Below, piece by piece: positions 34,363-43,483 of a stretch of DNA of 64,000 nucleotides (positions within the stretch are counted from its first letter, which is position 1; every line of letters begins with the position of its first letter). The translations under genes were made by a program, and so were the position numbers. This DNA comes from Planctomycetota bacterium (GTDB taxonomy: Bacteria > Planctomycetota > SZUA-567 > H5-PLA8), in the NCBI GenBank assembly GCA_023150555.1, contig JAKLKQ010000003.1:141640-205639 (forward strand), in the 5' to 3' direction. Below the pieces are notes generated by a model. It saw only the letters and a list, made by a program, of their open reading frames with translations. It was not told where the DNA came from and did not search any database.

Positions 34363-34869
34363 ATGCCATCATTCTACCGAATCTATGATTTAATGGAGCC
34401 CAACGTATATTGTCTTGTCATGGCGCCAGGAAAGGCGGAACAGTTTACGAGAGAAGAGCTGAAGAAAATCCGAAGAGGCGGAAGGTTACCGGACAGGGAA
34501 TTGCATTTTCTTCTAAAGGGAAAAAAGAGAGGCGATCTAGTTACGGGGGAGGATTTTTACTTTGTGAGCGACTTCCTTAAAACCCTCCTTTTGAAGAACG
34601 ATGTATCTGGAATTCGTTTCTTTCCAATCAAAATTGAGAGTAAGAAGAAGTCGAATGACGTCTACTCATTGGTGTCAGTTTCGGGAAAGGCCGGTCCTAT
34701 TCAAGGGAGTCGGCGTGGGCCCATTTTGTTTGACCTCCATAAATGGGATGGCAGTGATGTTTTCATGCTCGATGATGCTCTTCACGTACTGGTCGTTGAG
34801 CGCGTAAAGACCTTGGTTACTGAAGCGGGTCTGTCCAACATAGGCTTTGAGCGGTTGGAAAAAATGTAA
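34363..34869 (+). CDS. Imm11/DUF1629-like putative immunity protein
   Basis: A 168-residue cytosolic protein. The pattern of a Tyr-rich start (MPSFYRIYDLMEPNVYCLV), a middle FYFVSDFLKTLLLKNDVSGIRFFPI and an end with VVERVKTLVTEAGLSNIGFERL resembles the imm11 (DUF1629) family, whose members accompany polymorphic toxins. The ATG at 34363 follows GAGG with a spacing of nine. Codon use is clearly more AT-rich than in surrounding genes, pointing to transfer. Its stop codon directly abuts the next ATG. No toxin gene is adjacent, so it may be an orphan immunity gene. Similarity is by pattern only. Confidence 0.55.
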   Translation: MPSFYRIYDLMEPNVYCLVMAPGKAEQFTREELKKIRRGGRLPDRELHFLLKGKKRGDLVTGEDFYFVSDFLKTLLLKNDVSGIRFFPIKIESKKKSNDVYSLVSVSGKAGPIQGSRRGPILFDLHKWDGSDVFMLDDALHVLVVERVKTLVTEAGLSNIGFERLEKM

Positions 34870-36912
34870 ATGAACAAGCATTTTTGGACGAGCGAATCTA
34901 TGCGACCCCTTGCCAGGGTTTCGGTCGCAGTATCTGTCGTAATCTTCTCCATTCCCATTGCATGCTATTCGTCAGAAGCTTCCACTGACCTTCTCTCCCT
35001 GGAAACCTTCAAGAAGTCGAGCGTCAAAGAGAAGCAGGATGTACTCTTCAAACTGACCAGGCTGGTGCTCGAAAAGAGGGGCCTGCCGGACCCCTGGGCG
35101 CCCCCAAAGACCCCGCCTAAGGACCCAAACACCGGCTCTCCAATACCATCCGAGACGGGCCAGGAAACGACTCCAACTCCACCCTTTATGCCGGGCGCCG
35201 AGTGGACGCCGCTCCTGGACTGCATCTCCAAGGATCCACTGGATCCGGAAATCCTGAGCTCCACCCAGGCCCTGTTCGAGGCCATTGGGCAATGGTCGCC
35301 CCAATGCGAAGCGTTCTGCTCGAATCTCGAACGTTCGGAAAATCCTCGTTTTAGCGGGGAACTCTACCGCGTACTCGACTTGATAATGGCTCTCGACCGT
35401 ACCAGCCAGGTGCCCCTGAAGAAGGTGGTCGAGATCGCGCTTCGCAAGGGGAATCCGGAAGACTGGAAAGAGCTTCAAACTCGACATGGCACGTCGAAAG
35501 AATTCAAGGCCGAACTCATGCTTTGTATTGATCCAGCCCAAAAGCTGGGGCGTCGAATCAGGGCCATCCTGAAACTTCCGGAGTTCAACCTGACGCGCGA
35601 GGAATTCGCCGCCGTGGTTCGTGCCTTTGCCGCCGCCTTTACGGATGCCAACGATGCCAACCGAAGAACCTTGATCCTGCAATTCCAACGAACATGCGAG
35701 GCTCGATTTCCTGAGTTTGCGGAAACACTCGGCCCGGTGGAAGTCGAGGCGCTCCAGGGCTTATTGGATTCGAAGAACGATTGGGAGAAGGTGCTGCCCA
35801 TCGAACTGGTCTTGGCGTGCGCGAAGGCCGTACCGCCGCAGTTTTTGGTCCGCGCGGTGACGGCGATGCGAGACCATAAGAACCTGCCTGCCGCCGGCGT
35901 CCTGGCTGGGATCGGCTTCGTGAAGCACGAGCGCACCGAGGAATCGAAGGCCGCTGCGCAATCGTTGGTGCCGTTGGCAAAGGAGTTTCGCCCCGATGCC
36001 CAGACCGGCATCTATTCATACTGCCGGCGGGTCCTTGGGGTCGATCTGAGCGGATTCCAGTTGGACCAAGGATACCTTAGTCTTCGACCTGCAGATCCCT
36101 TGGTGACCGCAGAAGGGTTGCTGGTTTCTTGGAAGAAGGCCGTTCAAACGAATAACGCATCAGACAAGGCAGGAGTATGCGGCTGTTTGCATTTAATCGC
36201 AGAAGCTGCGGCCGCAAGGCAGATCGTAGAAGAAATACTGCCAGATGCACGGACGGCCAGTTTCTTATTGAGGCAAATGGTTGAGCACAGGAGCAAGATA
36301 TCTTCATGGAAAGATGTGAATGGTTTACGGGATTGGCTATCGAAAATCGCGTCCGAAACCTCCAATCAGACGTTGAAATCTTCAGCGATTTGGCCCTACC
36401 ACTCCATTGAAGCCGCTACAGTATTGGCTGCCATCTTTCAAGACAAATCAGGCATGGCGGCGGTCATCAAGAACATCCGAGAAAGCAAAGCGCCCAACCT
36501 TCCTCGAATGCTTGATCAGTGGAGTTTCTTGACCAATGCTCTTCTGGAGATGGAGCCGAAGCACGAAGTCCTTGCAGCCAACCTTGCGGCATGGACAAAA
36601 GCGCCGCCGGATTCACGGGAGGCCTGGTGGGGCTGGGTCCTTGCCAAGTGCCTTGCCGTTGAGCCCAACAAACCGGTTATTGGAGCACTTGCTAAGGCCA
36701 ATCGAGGTGCTTGGTGGCCCTGGAGGCGAGTGCTAACAGCGGAAACATTCGGAGACTCTCTCGAAGCGTTTCGAAACCCCGCCATTTTCTTCTCTAATCT
36801 TTCAAACAAGAGCGATGTATTCGCATTTCTCGGCGAAATGGATCGACTGTACTTCGCCAGCCAGGCCGCCGGGAAGGCTCCTCCATCGCAGCCGGAAGGC
36901 GAGGGCAAATAG
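34870..36912 (+). CDS. Large exported helical protein of unknown function
   Basis: A 680-residue protein, family not recognised. An N-terminal hydrophobic segment (about 15-32, VSVAVSVVIFSIPIACYS) with a Cys suggests a signal peptide, possibly of a lipoprotein. A Pro/Thr-rich linker (75-110) is followed by mostly helical sequence resembling an irregular helical-repeat array, and Trp clusters near the end (REAWWGWVLAKC, GAWWPWRRV). The ATG at 34870 abuts the stop of the Imm11-like gene; the ATG at 34903 is an alternative. The two likely share the promoter at 34232. Composition is intermediate between the AT-rich gene before it and the host genes. Confidence 0.62.
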   Translation: MNKHFWTSESMRPLARVSVAVSVVIFSIPIACYSSEASTDLLSLETFKKSSVKEKQDVLFKLTRLVLEKRGLPDPWAPPKTPPKDPNTGSPIPSETGQETTPTPPFMPGAEWTPLLDCISKDPLDPEILSSTQALFEAIGQWSPQCEAFCSNLERSENPRFSGELYRVLDLIMALDRTSQVPLKKVVEIALRKGNPEDWKELQTRHGTSKEFKAELMLCIDPAQKLGRRIRAILKLPEFNLTREEFAAVVRAFAAAFTDANDANRRTLILQFQRTCEARFPEFAETLGPVEVEALQGLLDSKNDWEKVLPIELVLACAKAVPPQFLVRAVTAMRDHKNLPAAGVLAGIGFVKHERTEESKAAAQSLVPLAKEFRPDAQTGIYSYCRRVLGVDLSGFQLDQGYLSLRPADPLVTAEGLLVSWKKAVQTNNASDKAGVCGCLHLIAEAAAARQIVEEILPDARTASFLLRQMVEHRSKISSWKDVNGLRDWLSKIASETSNQTLKSSAIWPYHSIEAATVLAAIFQDKSGMAAVIKNIRESKAPNLPRMLDQWSFLTNALLEMEPKHEVLAANLAAWTKAPPDSREAWWGWVLAKCLAVEPNKPVIGALAKANRGAWWPWRRVLTAETFGDSLEAFRNPAIFFSNLSNKSDVFAFLGEMDRLYFASQAAGKAPPSQPEGEGK

Positions 36913-36960
36913 CCCACGCATCGCTTCGCAGCGCGTCTTGCAGAGCGTCGCCTTCACCGG

Positions 36961-37000
36961 CACTGGCTAGCCGTTCGCCGCAGGCGAACGGCGATCCAGG
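36961..37000 (+). repeat. Palindromic element CACTGGCTAGC...CCAGTG, copy 2
   Basis: The inner stem CCGTTCGCC-GCA-GGCGAACGG is perfect. The outer CTGG/CCAG arms pair around an internal CTAG/CGAT mismatch. It lies between an unknown gene and a small secreted-protein gene, 78 bases before a 33-base repeat. Confidence 0.75.
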
Positions 37001-37077
37001 GGCTCCACCGGGCCGCTACACGGCTTCGCGATCGCAACCTCAATTCGCAAGCCTCAAGACCCAAGGCTGAACCCTTC

Positions 37078-37110
37078 GTGGTTAATGCTGGCTGTCGCTC
37101 ACCCACCCCA
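37078..37110 (+). repeat. 33-base repeat (GTGGTTAATG...CACCCACCCCA), copy 1
   Basis: The 33 bases recur at 38397-38429 with one substitution (C for T). Each copy lies downstream of a CACTGGCTAGC palindrome. The GTGGTTAA start resembles the end of the CTCTGTGGTTAA repeats elsewhere in the window. Confidence 0.75.
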
Positions 37111-37130
37111 TAAGCAGTTCTCCGAGATCC

Positions 37131-38030
37131 TCAGCGTCCTCCGCGCCTCCCGCCTTCGTTGCCAGCAGGTGTGGCAACCGGCGTGGCAACGGGTTGCTCG
37201 GTCGCGTCCGGCTTCGCGCCTTCGCCGTGCTTGCTCTCGGCCAATAGGGGCGCCAGGTCGTCAAACAGCGGAAGCGAGGCGACTGGCGTGCCGCTTTCTC
37301 CGGGTGGGGCGGTCATTACATCCAACTCGTTTTCAGCCAACACAAACTTGGGCGCCGCGGTGGCGTCCCTTGGGACAAGATCATCCATCTCCTGGGCCCT
37401 CAACATCCCGATATGATACTTTTGGTCTTCACCCCAACCGATCTTCGCGGGAACATGACTCCTATCGGTCCAAATGCTCAAGAACGCCATCTGCCCGCCG
37501 GCGGCGCCGAAGTGTCCCAGCAGGCAGAAGGTGCCGTGCACAAGCTTGAATTTCCGAGGAAACGGCATCGCCACGGTCTTAAGCGCGTCTTCAAGTTGCT
37601 TTAACTCGGTCTTGAATCCGTCGTACGGCGGCGTCCAGCCCGGTTTGTAATCGAGTTTCTTCGCGCAGAGTTTCTTCAGCGCGCCCATCACGGCTTCCGA
37701 ATTCTTCAGGCGCTCGAGCCAAGATTTCCGATCGAGGCGTTCGATGATCTTCGAAGCCTCGTCCTTCACGACTTCGTCTTCGCCGGCGGCGGCAGCGCGC
37801 AGCGCGGGCAGGGCTTCGGCGCCAAGGTCTTCCAGCGCCTTCGAGGCACGCGCCCGTTCGTCGTGCTGCTCCGACGAGAGCGCCTTCACCCATTGGGTGA
37901 TGTCCTCCGCCTTAAGCGGTGCCGCGACGGGCTTCGGCTGCGCGGGCGTCTCCTCTGCGCGTGCAAGATGCGCCGGGAGGGTTGCGGCCGCGCACACGGC
38001 TGCGGCCAGAAAAGCGACACGACGGTTCAT
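37131..38030 (-). CDS. Secreted protein of unknown function with a short helical-repeat segment
   Basis: A 299-residue exported protein. The signal peptide is residues 1-25 (AAAVCAAATLPAHLARA). Residues about 45-105 look like one or two HEAT-type helical repeats (RARASKALEDLGAEALPALRAAAAGEDEVVKDEASK). The central part (KLVHGTFCLLGHFGAAGGQMAFLSIW) is unassigned. The tail is Pro/Thr/Gly-rich. It is the only gene between the two copies of a palindrome-plus-33-base repeat module. HEAT-like repeats of this kind are common in Planctomycetes exported proteins. Confidence 0.65.
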   Translation of the reverse strand: MNRRVAFLAAAVCAAATLPAHLARAEETPAQPKPVAAPLKAEDITQWVKALSSEQHDERARASKALEDLGAEALPALRAAAAGEDEVVKDEASKIIERLDRKSWLERLKNSEAVMGALKKLCAKKLDYKPGWTPPYDGFKTELKQLEDALKTVAMPFPRKFKLVHGTFCLLGHFGAAGGQMAFLSIWTDRSHVPAKIGWGEDQKYHIGMLRAQEMDDLVPRDATAAPKFVLAENELDVMTAPPGESGTPVASLPLFDDLAPLLAESKHGEGAKPDATEQPVATPVATPAGNEGGRRGGR

Positions 38031-38231
38031 GGAGCGGTTCTCCGATGAGCAAGTACAGGTGGCGTTGCCCTCTTAATCGAGACGAATGGTCTGTTCGGGC
38101 GTTCCAACAATTTTTCAAGTGCGAAGTACAGGTGAGACAGACTGTATTAGCATGGGGTACGCGGGCACGGCGGCCCTGGATTGCGATTGACGGCGCCGCC
38201 TGCGTGTCTCGAGAAGCTCTTCATCTTTCTG

Positions 38232-38272
38232 CACTGGCTAGCCGTTCGCCTGCGGCGAGCGGCGATCCAGTG
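38232..38272 (+). repeat. Palindromic element CACTGGCTAGC...CCAGTG, copy 3
   Basis: The most complete copy: CACTGGCTAGCCGTTCGCC and GGCGAGCGGCGATCCAGTG flank a short TGC centre, with complete CACTGG/CCAGTG outer arms. Differences from copy 2 within the stem (GTTCG against GAGCG) are tolerated as wobble or mismatch. Confidence 0.75.
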
Positions 38273-38396
38273 ACACCGAGAAACTGCAGTTCGGCCGACG
38301 GAGGTCGAAAGCCATCGCTTTGCATAGGAGTCGAGCCTCTTGCGGGCTTCGCCCGCCCACTCCTGCGGGGTGGGCCAACCAGATCGAAACTCCTAC

Positions 38397-38429
38397 GTGG
38401 TTAATGTTGGCTGTCGCTCACCCACCCCA
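38397..38429 (+). repeat. 33-base repeat, copy 2
   Basis: Matches 37078-37110 except for one base. It is followed directly by a CTCTGTG-type repeat at 38439, and the propeller-protein gene starts 166 bases downstream. Confidence 0.75.
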
Positions 38430-38438
38430 ATGGTCCAC

Positions 38439-38470
38439 CCTCTGTGTTCTCTGCGATCTCTATGGTGAAA
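38439..38470 (+). repeat. CTCTGTG-type dispersed intergenic repeat
   Basis: CTCTGTGTTCTCTGCGATC followed by TATGG is a degenerate member of the CTCTGTGG...GTTAA family found at 51808, 52574, 54324 and 54434. Confidence 0.45.
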
Positions 38471-38595
38471 GCCGTACCTCCGCCCGCGCCGGATTCGCTT
38501 GGCTTCCGGCGCGCTACGGGAATAATGGGTCCGCATAAACCGTTACTCGAGCAGCCCGCGCGGTGTATAGATAGAGAGCTGAACCACCAACGCCT

Positions 38596-41500
38596 ATGCC
38601 CAATCCGCGCGACCGCCACCTCCGCACGTTGCTCTGCCTTCTCCTTATAGCAGGCCTGCTGGCGGCTGCCGCGCCGCGCGCCGAGGAAGCCAAGCCCGAC
38701 TCCCCCGCGCCAACCGGTGAAGCGAAGCCCACAGCCACCGCGCCAGCCGGTGAAGCGCCGCCCGCCGCGCCCGTGGCCGCGCCGCCGAAGGAAGGCGACG
38801 GCGATGGGGAAAAGCCCGCGCCGCTCAAGGATCCGTACAAGGATCTCTACGAAGGCTACGAGCCGCCGTTCCTGAAACTGATCGCCGACGAGAACCAGCC
38901 GCGCTGGGCCTTCAGCGGCTGGATCAAGAGCGCCGAGGAGATGGGGATCAGCAGCGAGAAGAGTTTCTACACGCTGAACCTGGTCGAGGAAGACGCGCGC
39001 GCCAACGCGCTGATCGCCACCGCCATCGAGAAGGAGCAGGCCGGCGCGTACCGCCCGGCAATGCGCATCTACGACGAACTCTTCAAGAAGGTGCTGAAGA
39101 ACCGCCGCAACGTGTTGTACCGCGTCAGCGATCAGGGCGTCTTCGTGCCGGTGGACCAGTACGTGCAGCGCCGCATCCTCAACTTCCCGCCCGACGAGCT
39201 GGCGCTGTACCGCGCGACGCACGACGCCGAGGCGCGCGAGTCGTTCGAGACGGCCAAGCGCAAGTACAGCCTGCTGGGCTTCACGGAGATCACCGAGCGG
39301 CTGCTGGCGACCAGCTGGGGCGACAACGCGCTGCTGGAACTTGGCAACGCCGCGCTGGACCAGGGCCATTACCTCGCCGCGCTGGAATACTTCCTCATAC
39401 TGCGCGACTTCTTCCCAAAGAGCGAGGCCCACACGCCGGAGCTGGACCTCACGATCGCGCTCTGCCGCAAGCTGTTGGGCGAGACCGCGCCGGAGGAAAG
39501 CGCGCCGGCCCCCGCCAAGTCGCGCCTCGCGCCGGAGGCCCTCGAGCGGCTGAAGGGCCTGGTCGCGGGCGCCGCCTACACGAAGCCGCCGTTCCATACG
39601 CAATGCGCCAGCCCGCCGCACCAGTCCACCGACGACTACACGCTGCAGCCGCCCAGCTCCGACCCGTTGGCGCTGCGGGAACCGGTCTGGCGCCGCGCGT
39701 TGCCGGGTTCGCGGAAGGACTTCTGGGTCTATTCGCAGCCGGTCTCGACCGACAAGACGATCCTCTACCGCCACAAGAACATCCTGTACGCGCACGCGCT
39801 GGTGAACGGCGAACTGCGCTGGAAGAACGACCTGGGCGGGCGCACGACGTGGCAGAGCCGCGAGGCGCGCGCGTACCCGATGGAAGACATCCTGGTGCAG
39901 GACGGGCTGGTCTTTACGCCGCTGTACAAGGTGGGCGCGTCGCTGGTGGCGCTCGACGAGATCACCGGGCAGGTGCGCTGGGCGTACGGACCCATCGCGG
40001 CGGAGGACGAGGAGCAGACGCGCATGCGCTTCGAGTCCGCGCCGGCCGGCGGTCCCAACGCGGTCTACGCGGCGTACATCCTGGACCGCATCGAGGGCCA
40101 GACGCACACCGACACCGAGTACGGCGTGATCGGCTTCGAGAGCGGCAGCGGGCGCGTGCTGTGGCGCGCGCCGCTGTGCCGCATGCTGCCGGGCAAGTTC
40201 AGCGGCGGCTTCGCCGCGAGCACCCGCAACCGCATCCGCAGCTTCGCCTCGCCGCCCCTTTACCACCAGGGCACCGTGTACGTGACGACCAACAGCGGCG
40301 CCATCGCGGCCATCGACGCGCTGTGCGGGCGCATCAAGTGGCTGATGCGCTACCCGTACTGGCCCGAAGTTCACGACGCGACGCGCGAGTTCGGCAAGGT
40401 GTGGAGCAACATCTACACCGACGCCTCGTGGCGCCCGCACTACCCGATGTTCTGGTTCGGCACGCGCCCGCTGCTGGTGGGCGAGCGCCTGTACGTCACG
40501 CCCGTCGATTCGCCCATGCTGCTGTGCATCGACCGCCGCACCGGCCGCGTGCTGTGGAGCCGCGCGAAGCCCGGCATCGGCTTCGTGCACTTCCTGGGCC
40601 CGATCTCCACCGGCGAACTCGTCCTGGCCGTCAGCGGGCGCGAGGTCGAACTGCTGAATCCCGAGACCGGCGAGACGACGTGGAAATTCGGCGGCCTGGT
40701 GCCCGAGGAGACCTCGCCGCTGCTGAAGCACTACCTGCCCGACACGCTGGGCGGCACCAAGCGCCCCAACGGCATGCACTACAACAAGCGCTACTTCGAG
40801 ATCGCCGCGCGGCCGTACCTGGGCAGTGACGACACGCTGTACGTGACGAGCTGGTCGGACATCAGCTGCTACTACACCGCGTGGCGCTACTACTGGCCCA
40901 ACCTCTTCGCCTTCCACCTCAGCGCGCTCTCGCTGAAGGACCGCAAGATGCTCGGCACGCGGCGCTACTTCAACGGCGAGTTCATGGGCTACGCGAACTA
41001 CTGGCTGAACGAGTTTTCGCCTGAGATGCTCAAGTCGATGGAAGACCTTCCGCACAAGGACGAGAAGACGCAGCAGTGGATCGGCATCCTGAAGGAAGTG
41101 CTGGCCGACAAGATGCCCGTCAACAAACACCCGCCCTTCATGCCCTTCGAGCGCCTGACCTTCTCGCGTATGGGCGTGCCTTTCGAGCTGCGCTTCGGGC
41201 CGCGCGAGGTCTCGGTGACCTACGACAAGCAGGCGCTGCGCACCGTGCTGGAAGCCCGCAAGCCCGGCACGCCCGAAGACGAGTTCGCGCTCGCGGAACT
41301 CGCCATCGCCGAGAGCCGCCTGCGCGACGCGGCCGCTTCCTTGAGCCGCTGCCTGGAGCGCATCAGCAGCGAGGACCTGGACTTCCGCGCGCAGGTGAAG
41401 CAGCAGCTCTTTCTCGTGCACGAGCGCCTCGCGCGCAGCGCCATCCGCGCCGCGGACCCCGACGCGGAGCTTGCGCACGCCATGGGGCTCTCGCGCACCG

Positions 41501-43476
41501 CCAACACGCTCGACAAGGAGATCCTCACGCTCTTCGTGCTGTCCGAGGCCTACGCGCGCAAGGGCGATCACGCAAGCGCCGCGCGCTGCCTGCAATCGAT
41601 CGTCAAGACGTACGGGCACTACGAATACCCCGTCGCCGCGCTCGCGACGCTCGACGCCAAGCGCGTGCTCGGCGACGCGCAGCAGGTGCTCGAAACCGGC
41701 AAGAAATTTTCCAAAGACACGCTGTACGGCGAGGCCTTCGTCACCGCCACCGAGACCCTGCGCAAGGGCCTGCCGCTGTACTACAGCGCGCTCTCGCCGC
41801 TGCCGCGCACCCTGTACCTGCGCTCGGGGCAGTTCGCCTCCGCCGAGATCGCCGCGCTGGCCGCGAAGAATCCCGACTTCGCCGCGAAGCTGAACGCCGG
41901 CGCCGAACAGGCCCTGGCCGGCAAGCCCTGGGACGACCAGCTGCACGAACTGCGCGCGTACCCCGGCACGCCCGCCGCGCAGAAGACGCTCGACGGGCTC
42001 TTCGAGGGGCCCACCGAGCCCGTCGACCTCGAGAGCCGCAAGCGTCTGTGGAAACTCGCCGACGCCGCGCGCGTCGCGCGGCTGAAGGTGCCCGAGGCGT
42101 TCCGGCGCTTCGTCGAAGCGCCCGCGCCGCCGCCGAAGCCGGAGGCCTTGCAGCCGCAGGCCGAGACGCGCAAACTCGCCACCGAGGACGAGGCGGGCAC
42201 GATGTGGCTGGCGCTCGAGCGGCGCGACGACGCCACCGCACCGAACCTGCTCTTCGTCGGCGGGCGCGTGAAGAAGAAACTCGACAACAAGTTCGTGCTC
42301 AAATGCCTGGACCTCGACGACGGCAAGACGCGCTGGACGACGGAGAACATCCGCCTGAAGGGCCGCGGGCAGGAGGACGGCTTCTTCGAGGCCTTCGTCT
42401 TCCAGGACCTCGTCGTCGTGCACGGGCTGTACGACGCCGTGGCCTTCCAACTCGCCGACGGCAAGGAACGCTGGCACTTCCGCGCGCCGTTCGATTTCGA
42501 GATCGAGCACGCCGAATGGAGCGGCGACCTGCTGATGCTGGCCAGCAAGTACGAGACGCTCGCGCTGTTCCTGGCCACCGGCGAGGTCGCGTGGCAAGCG
42601 AAGGAGCAGGGCGACCTGTACATCCCGCCGTACATGGTCGGCGACCGCCTGGTCAGCGTGCGCAAGCTGCCGTTCAGCGTCACCGTGCGCTACCGCGCCA
42701 CCGGCAACCTGGTCGGGCGCCTGAGCCTCCCCGACCTGCTGCTCAACACCGAGCACCCGCTGCTCGAGAACGGCCCGCCCGCGCTGCCGGTCGCGCGCGA
42801 CGGCAACCTGCTCGTCGTCACCGACGGCTTCTACTACCTCGCGCTCGACGTCGAGACCCTGGCCGTGCGCTGGAAGCGCCTGATCGATTCGAACGATCCG
42901 ACGCGCGAGCCGCCGATGCGCCTGGCGCTGGGTGGCGGCGTGCTGGTCGCGACCAAGGACGACTTCGACATGGACGCGATGTACGTGCTCGACGCGAAGA
43001 GCGGCGACGTGCTGTGGCGCACCCCGCCGCCGAACCTCGACGAGAAGGGCGAGAAGAAGGAGGAAGACGCGCCGCCGCCCGACCCCGCCGCGCCGAAGCC
43101 CGACATGATCATGGCCATGCACGAAGTCTTCGTCGACGGCGGGCGCGTATACGGCCTGGAGCTGCACCCCGGCCAGGGCTACTACCTCGTCTGCCGCGAC
43201 GCGAAGACGGGGGCGCTCGCGTATCGCGAAGAGACCGTCGGCTACGACGCGAAGCCCAAGGCGACGATGGATCCGCGGCGCTACGGCGGACACGCGGTGG
43301 TGCGCGTCGAGATCGGGCAGCGTCTGGAACTGAAGGCGTACGACCTCGAAAGCGGCAAGCTGGTCCGCACGCTCGGCCAGGACGGCGTCGGGCCCTTCGG
43401 CGTGCACGGCCGCGCCTCGGCCGTGATCCAGCACGGCCGGCTGGTGCTGCTGACGAAGTCGGGGTTGAGCTACTGA
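38596..43476 (+). CDS. Giant exported PQQ-type beta-propeller / helical repeat protein
   Basis: A 1626-residue exported protein. Signal peptide about 1-29, then an acidic Pro/Ala linker. Helical repeat-like segments (RANALIATAIEKEQAGAYRPAMRIYDELFK) precede a PQQ-like propeller at about 360-780: ALVNGELRWKNDLGG, LDEITGQVRWAYG, IDRRTGRVLWSRA, LNPETGETTWKFGG. A long helical stretch with TPR-like pairs (850-1130) follows, then a second propeller (about 1190-1620: LDLDDGKTRWTTENI, LDAKSGDVLWRTP). Such propellers often bind protein partners or redox cofactors; no dehydrogenase residues could be identified. Likely periplasmic scaffold. Its strong third-base G/C bias leaves the opposite strand open over nearly the full length. 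Confidence 0.83.
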   Translation: MPNPRDRHLRTLLCLLLIAGLLAAAAPRAEEAKPDSPAPTGEAKPTATAPAGEAPPAAPVAAPPKEGDGDGEKPAPLKDPYKDLYEGYEPPFLKLIADENQPRWAFSGWIKSAEEMGISSEKSFYTLNLVEEDARANALIATAIEKEQAGAYRPAMRIYDELFKKVLKNRRNVLYRVSDQGVFVPVDQYVQRRILNFPPDELALYRATHDAEARESFETAKRKYSLLGFTEITERLLATSWGDNALLELGNAALDQGHYLAALEYFLILRDFFPKSEAHTPELDLTIALCRKLLGETAPEESAPAPAKSRLAPEALERLKGLVAGAAYTKPPFHTQCASPPHQSTDDYTLQPPSSDPLALREPVWRRALPGSRKDFWVYSQPVSTDKTILYRHKNILYAHALVNGELRWKNDLGGRTTWQSREARAYPMEDILVQDGLVFTPLYKVGASLVALDEITGQVRWAYGPIAAEDEEQTRMRFESAPAGGPNAVYAAYILDRIEGQTHTDTEYGVIGFESGSGRVLWRAPLCRMLPGKFSGGFAASTRNRIRSFASPPLYHQGTVYVTTNSGAIAAIDALCGRIKWLMRYPYWPEVHDATREFGKVWSNIYTDASWRPHYPMFWFGTRPLLVGERLYVTPVDSPMLLCIDRRTGRVLWSRAKPGIGFVHFLGPISTGELVLAVSGREVELLNPETGETTWKFGGLVPEETSPLLKHYLPDTLGGTKRPNGMHYNKRYFEIAARPYLGSDDTLYVTSWSDISCYYTAWRYYWPNLFAFHLSALSLKDRKMLGTRRYFNGEFMGYANYWLNEFSPEMLKSMEDLPHKDEKTQQWIGILKEVLADKMPVNKHPPFMPFERLTFSRMGVPFELRFGPREVSVTYDKQALRTVLEARKPGTPEDEFALAELAIAESRLRDAAASLSRCLERISSEDLDFRAQVKQQLFLVHERLARSAIRAADPDAELAHAMGLSRTANTLDKEILTLFVLSEAYARKGDHASAARCLQSIVKTYGHYEYPVAALATLDAKRVLGDAQQVLETGKKFSKDTLYGEAFVTATETLRKGLPLYYSALSPLPRTLYLRSGQFASAEIAALAAKNPDFAAKLNAGAEQALAGKPWDDQLHELRAYPGTPAAQKTLDGLFEGPTEPVDLESRKRLWKLADAARVARLKVPEAFRRFVEAPAPPPKPEALQPQAETRKLATEDEAGTMWLALERRDDATAPNLLFVGGRVKKKLDNKFVLKCLDLDDGKTRWTTENIRLKGRGQEDGFFEAFVFQDLVVVHGLYDAVAFQLADGKERWHFRAPFDFEIEHAEWSGDLLMLASKYETLALFLATGEVAWQAKEQGDLYIPPYMVGDRLVSVRKLPFSVTVRYRATGNLVGRLSLPDLLLNTEHPLLENGPPALPVARDGNLLVVTDGFYYLALDVETLAVRWKRLIDSNDPTREPPMRLALGGGVLVATKDDFDMDAMYVLDAKSGDVLWRTPPPNLDEKGEKKEEDAPPPDPAAPKPDMIMAMHEVFVDGGRVYGLELHPGQGYYLVCRDAKTGALAYREETVGYDAKPKATMDPRRYGGHAVVRVEIGQRLELKAYDLESGKLVRTLGQDGVGPFGVHGRASAVIQHGRLVLLTKSGLSY

Positions 43477-43483
43477 GCGTGGC

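Larger units (their letters stand above)
38031..38595. other. Intergenic region with repeat module, no gene
   Basis: About 565 bases. It contains AAGTACAGGTG twice (near 38051 and 38124), a palindromic element (38232-38272), a GCGGGC-TTC-GCCCGC hairpin near 38342, the second 33-base repeat (38397-38429) and a CTCTGTG-type repeat (38439-38470). No frame here looks like a protein. The promoter for the propeller-protein gene is probably at its right end but is not recognisable. Confidence 0.55.

Noticed and set aside
37919..38404. 161-codon frame across the 3' repeat module
   Set aside because: Begins antisense inside the secreted-protein gene and continues through palindromes and the repeat module; no family signal.
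33908..38429. CRISPR array
   Set aside because: Repeats are few, irregularly spaced by kilobases and palindromic, and no cas genes are present.
38401..43434. 1677-codon open frame antisense to the propeller-protein gene
   Set aside because: It mirrors the codon positions of the sense gene, has Arg/Val/Ala/Gly/His-rich low-information sequence and no domains. Strong G/C third-base bias on the sense strand removes stops from this antisense frame.
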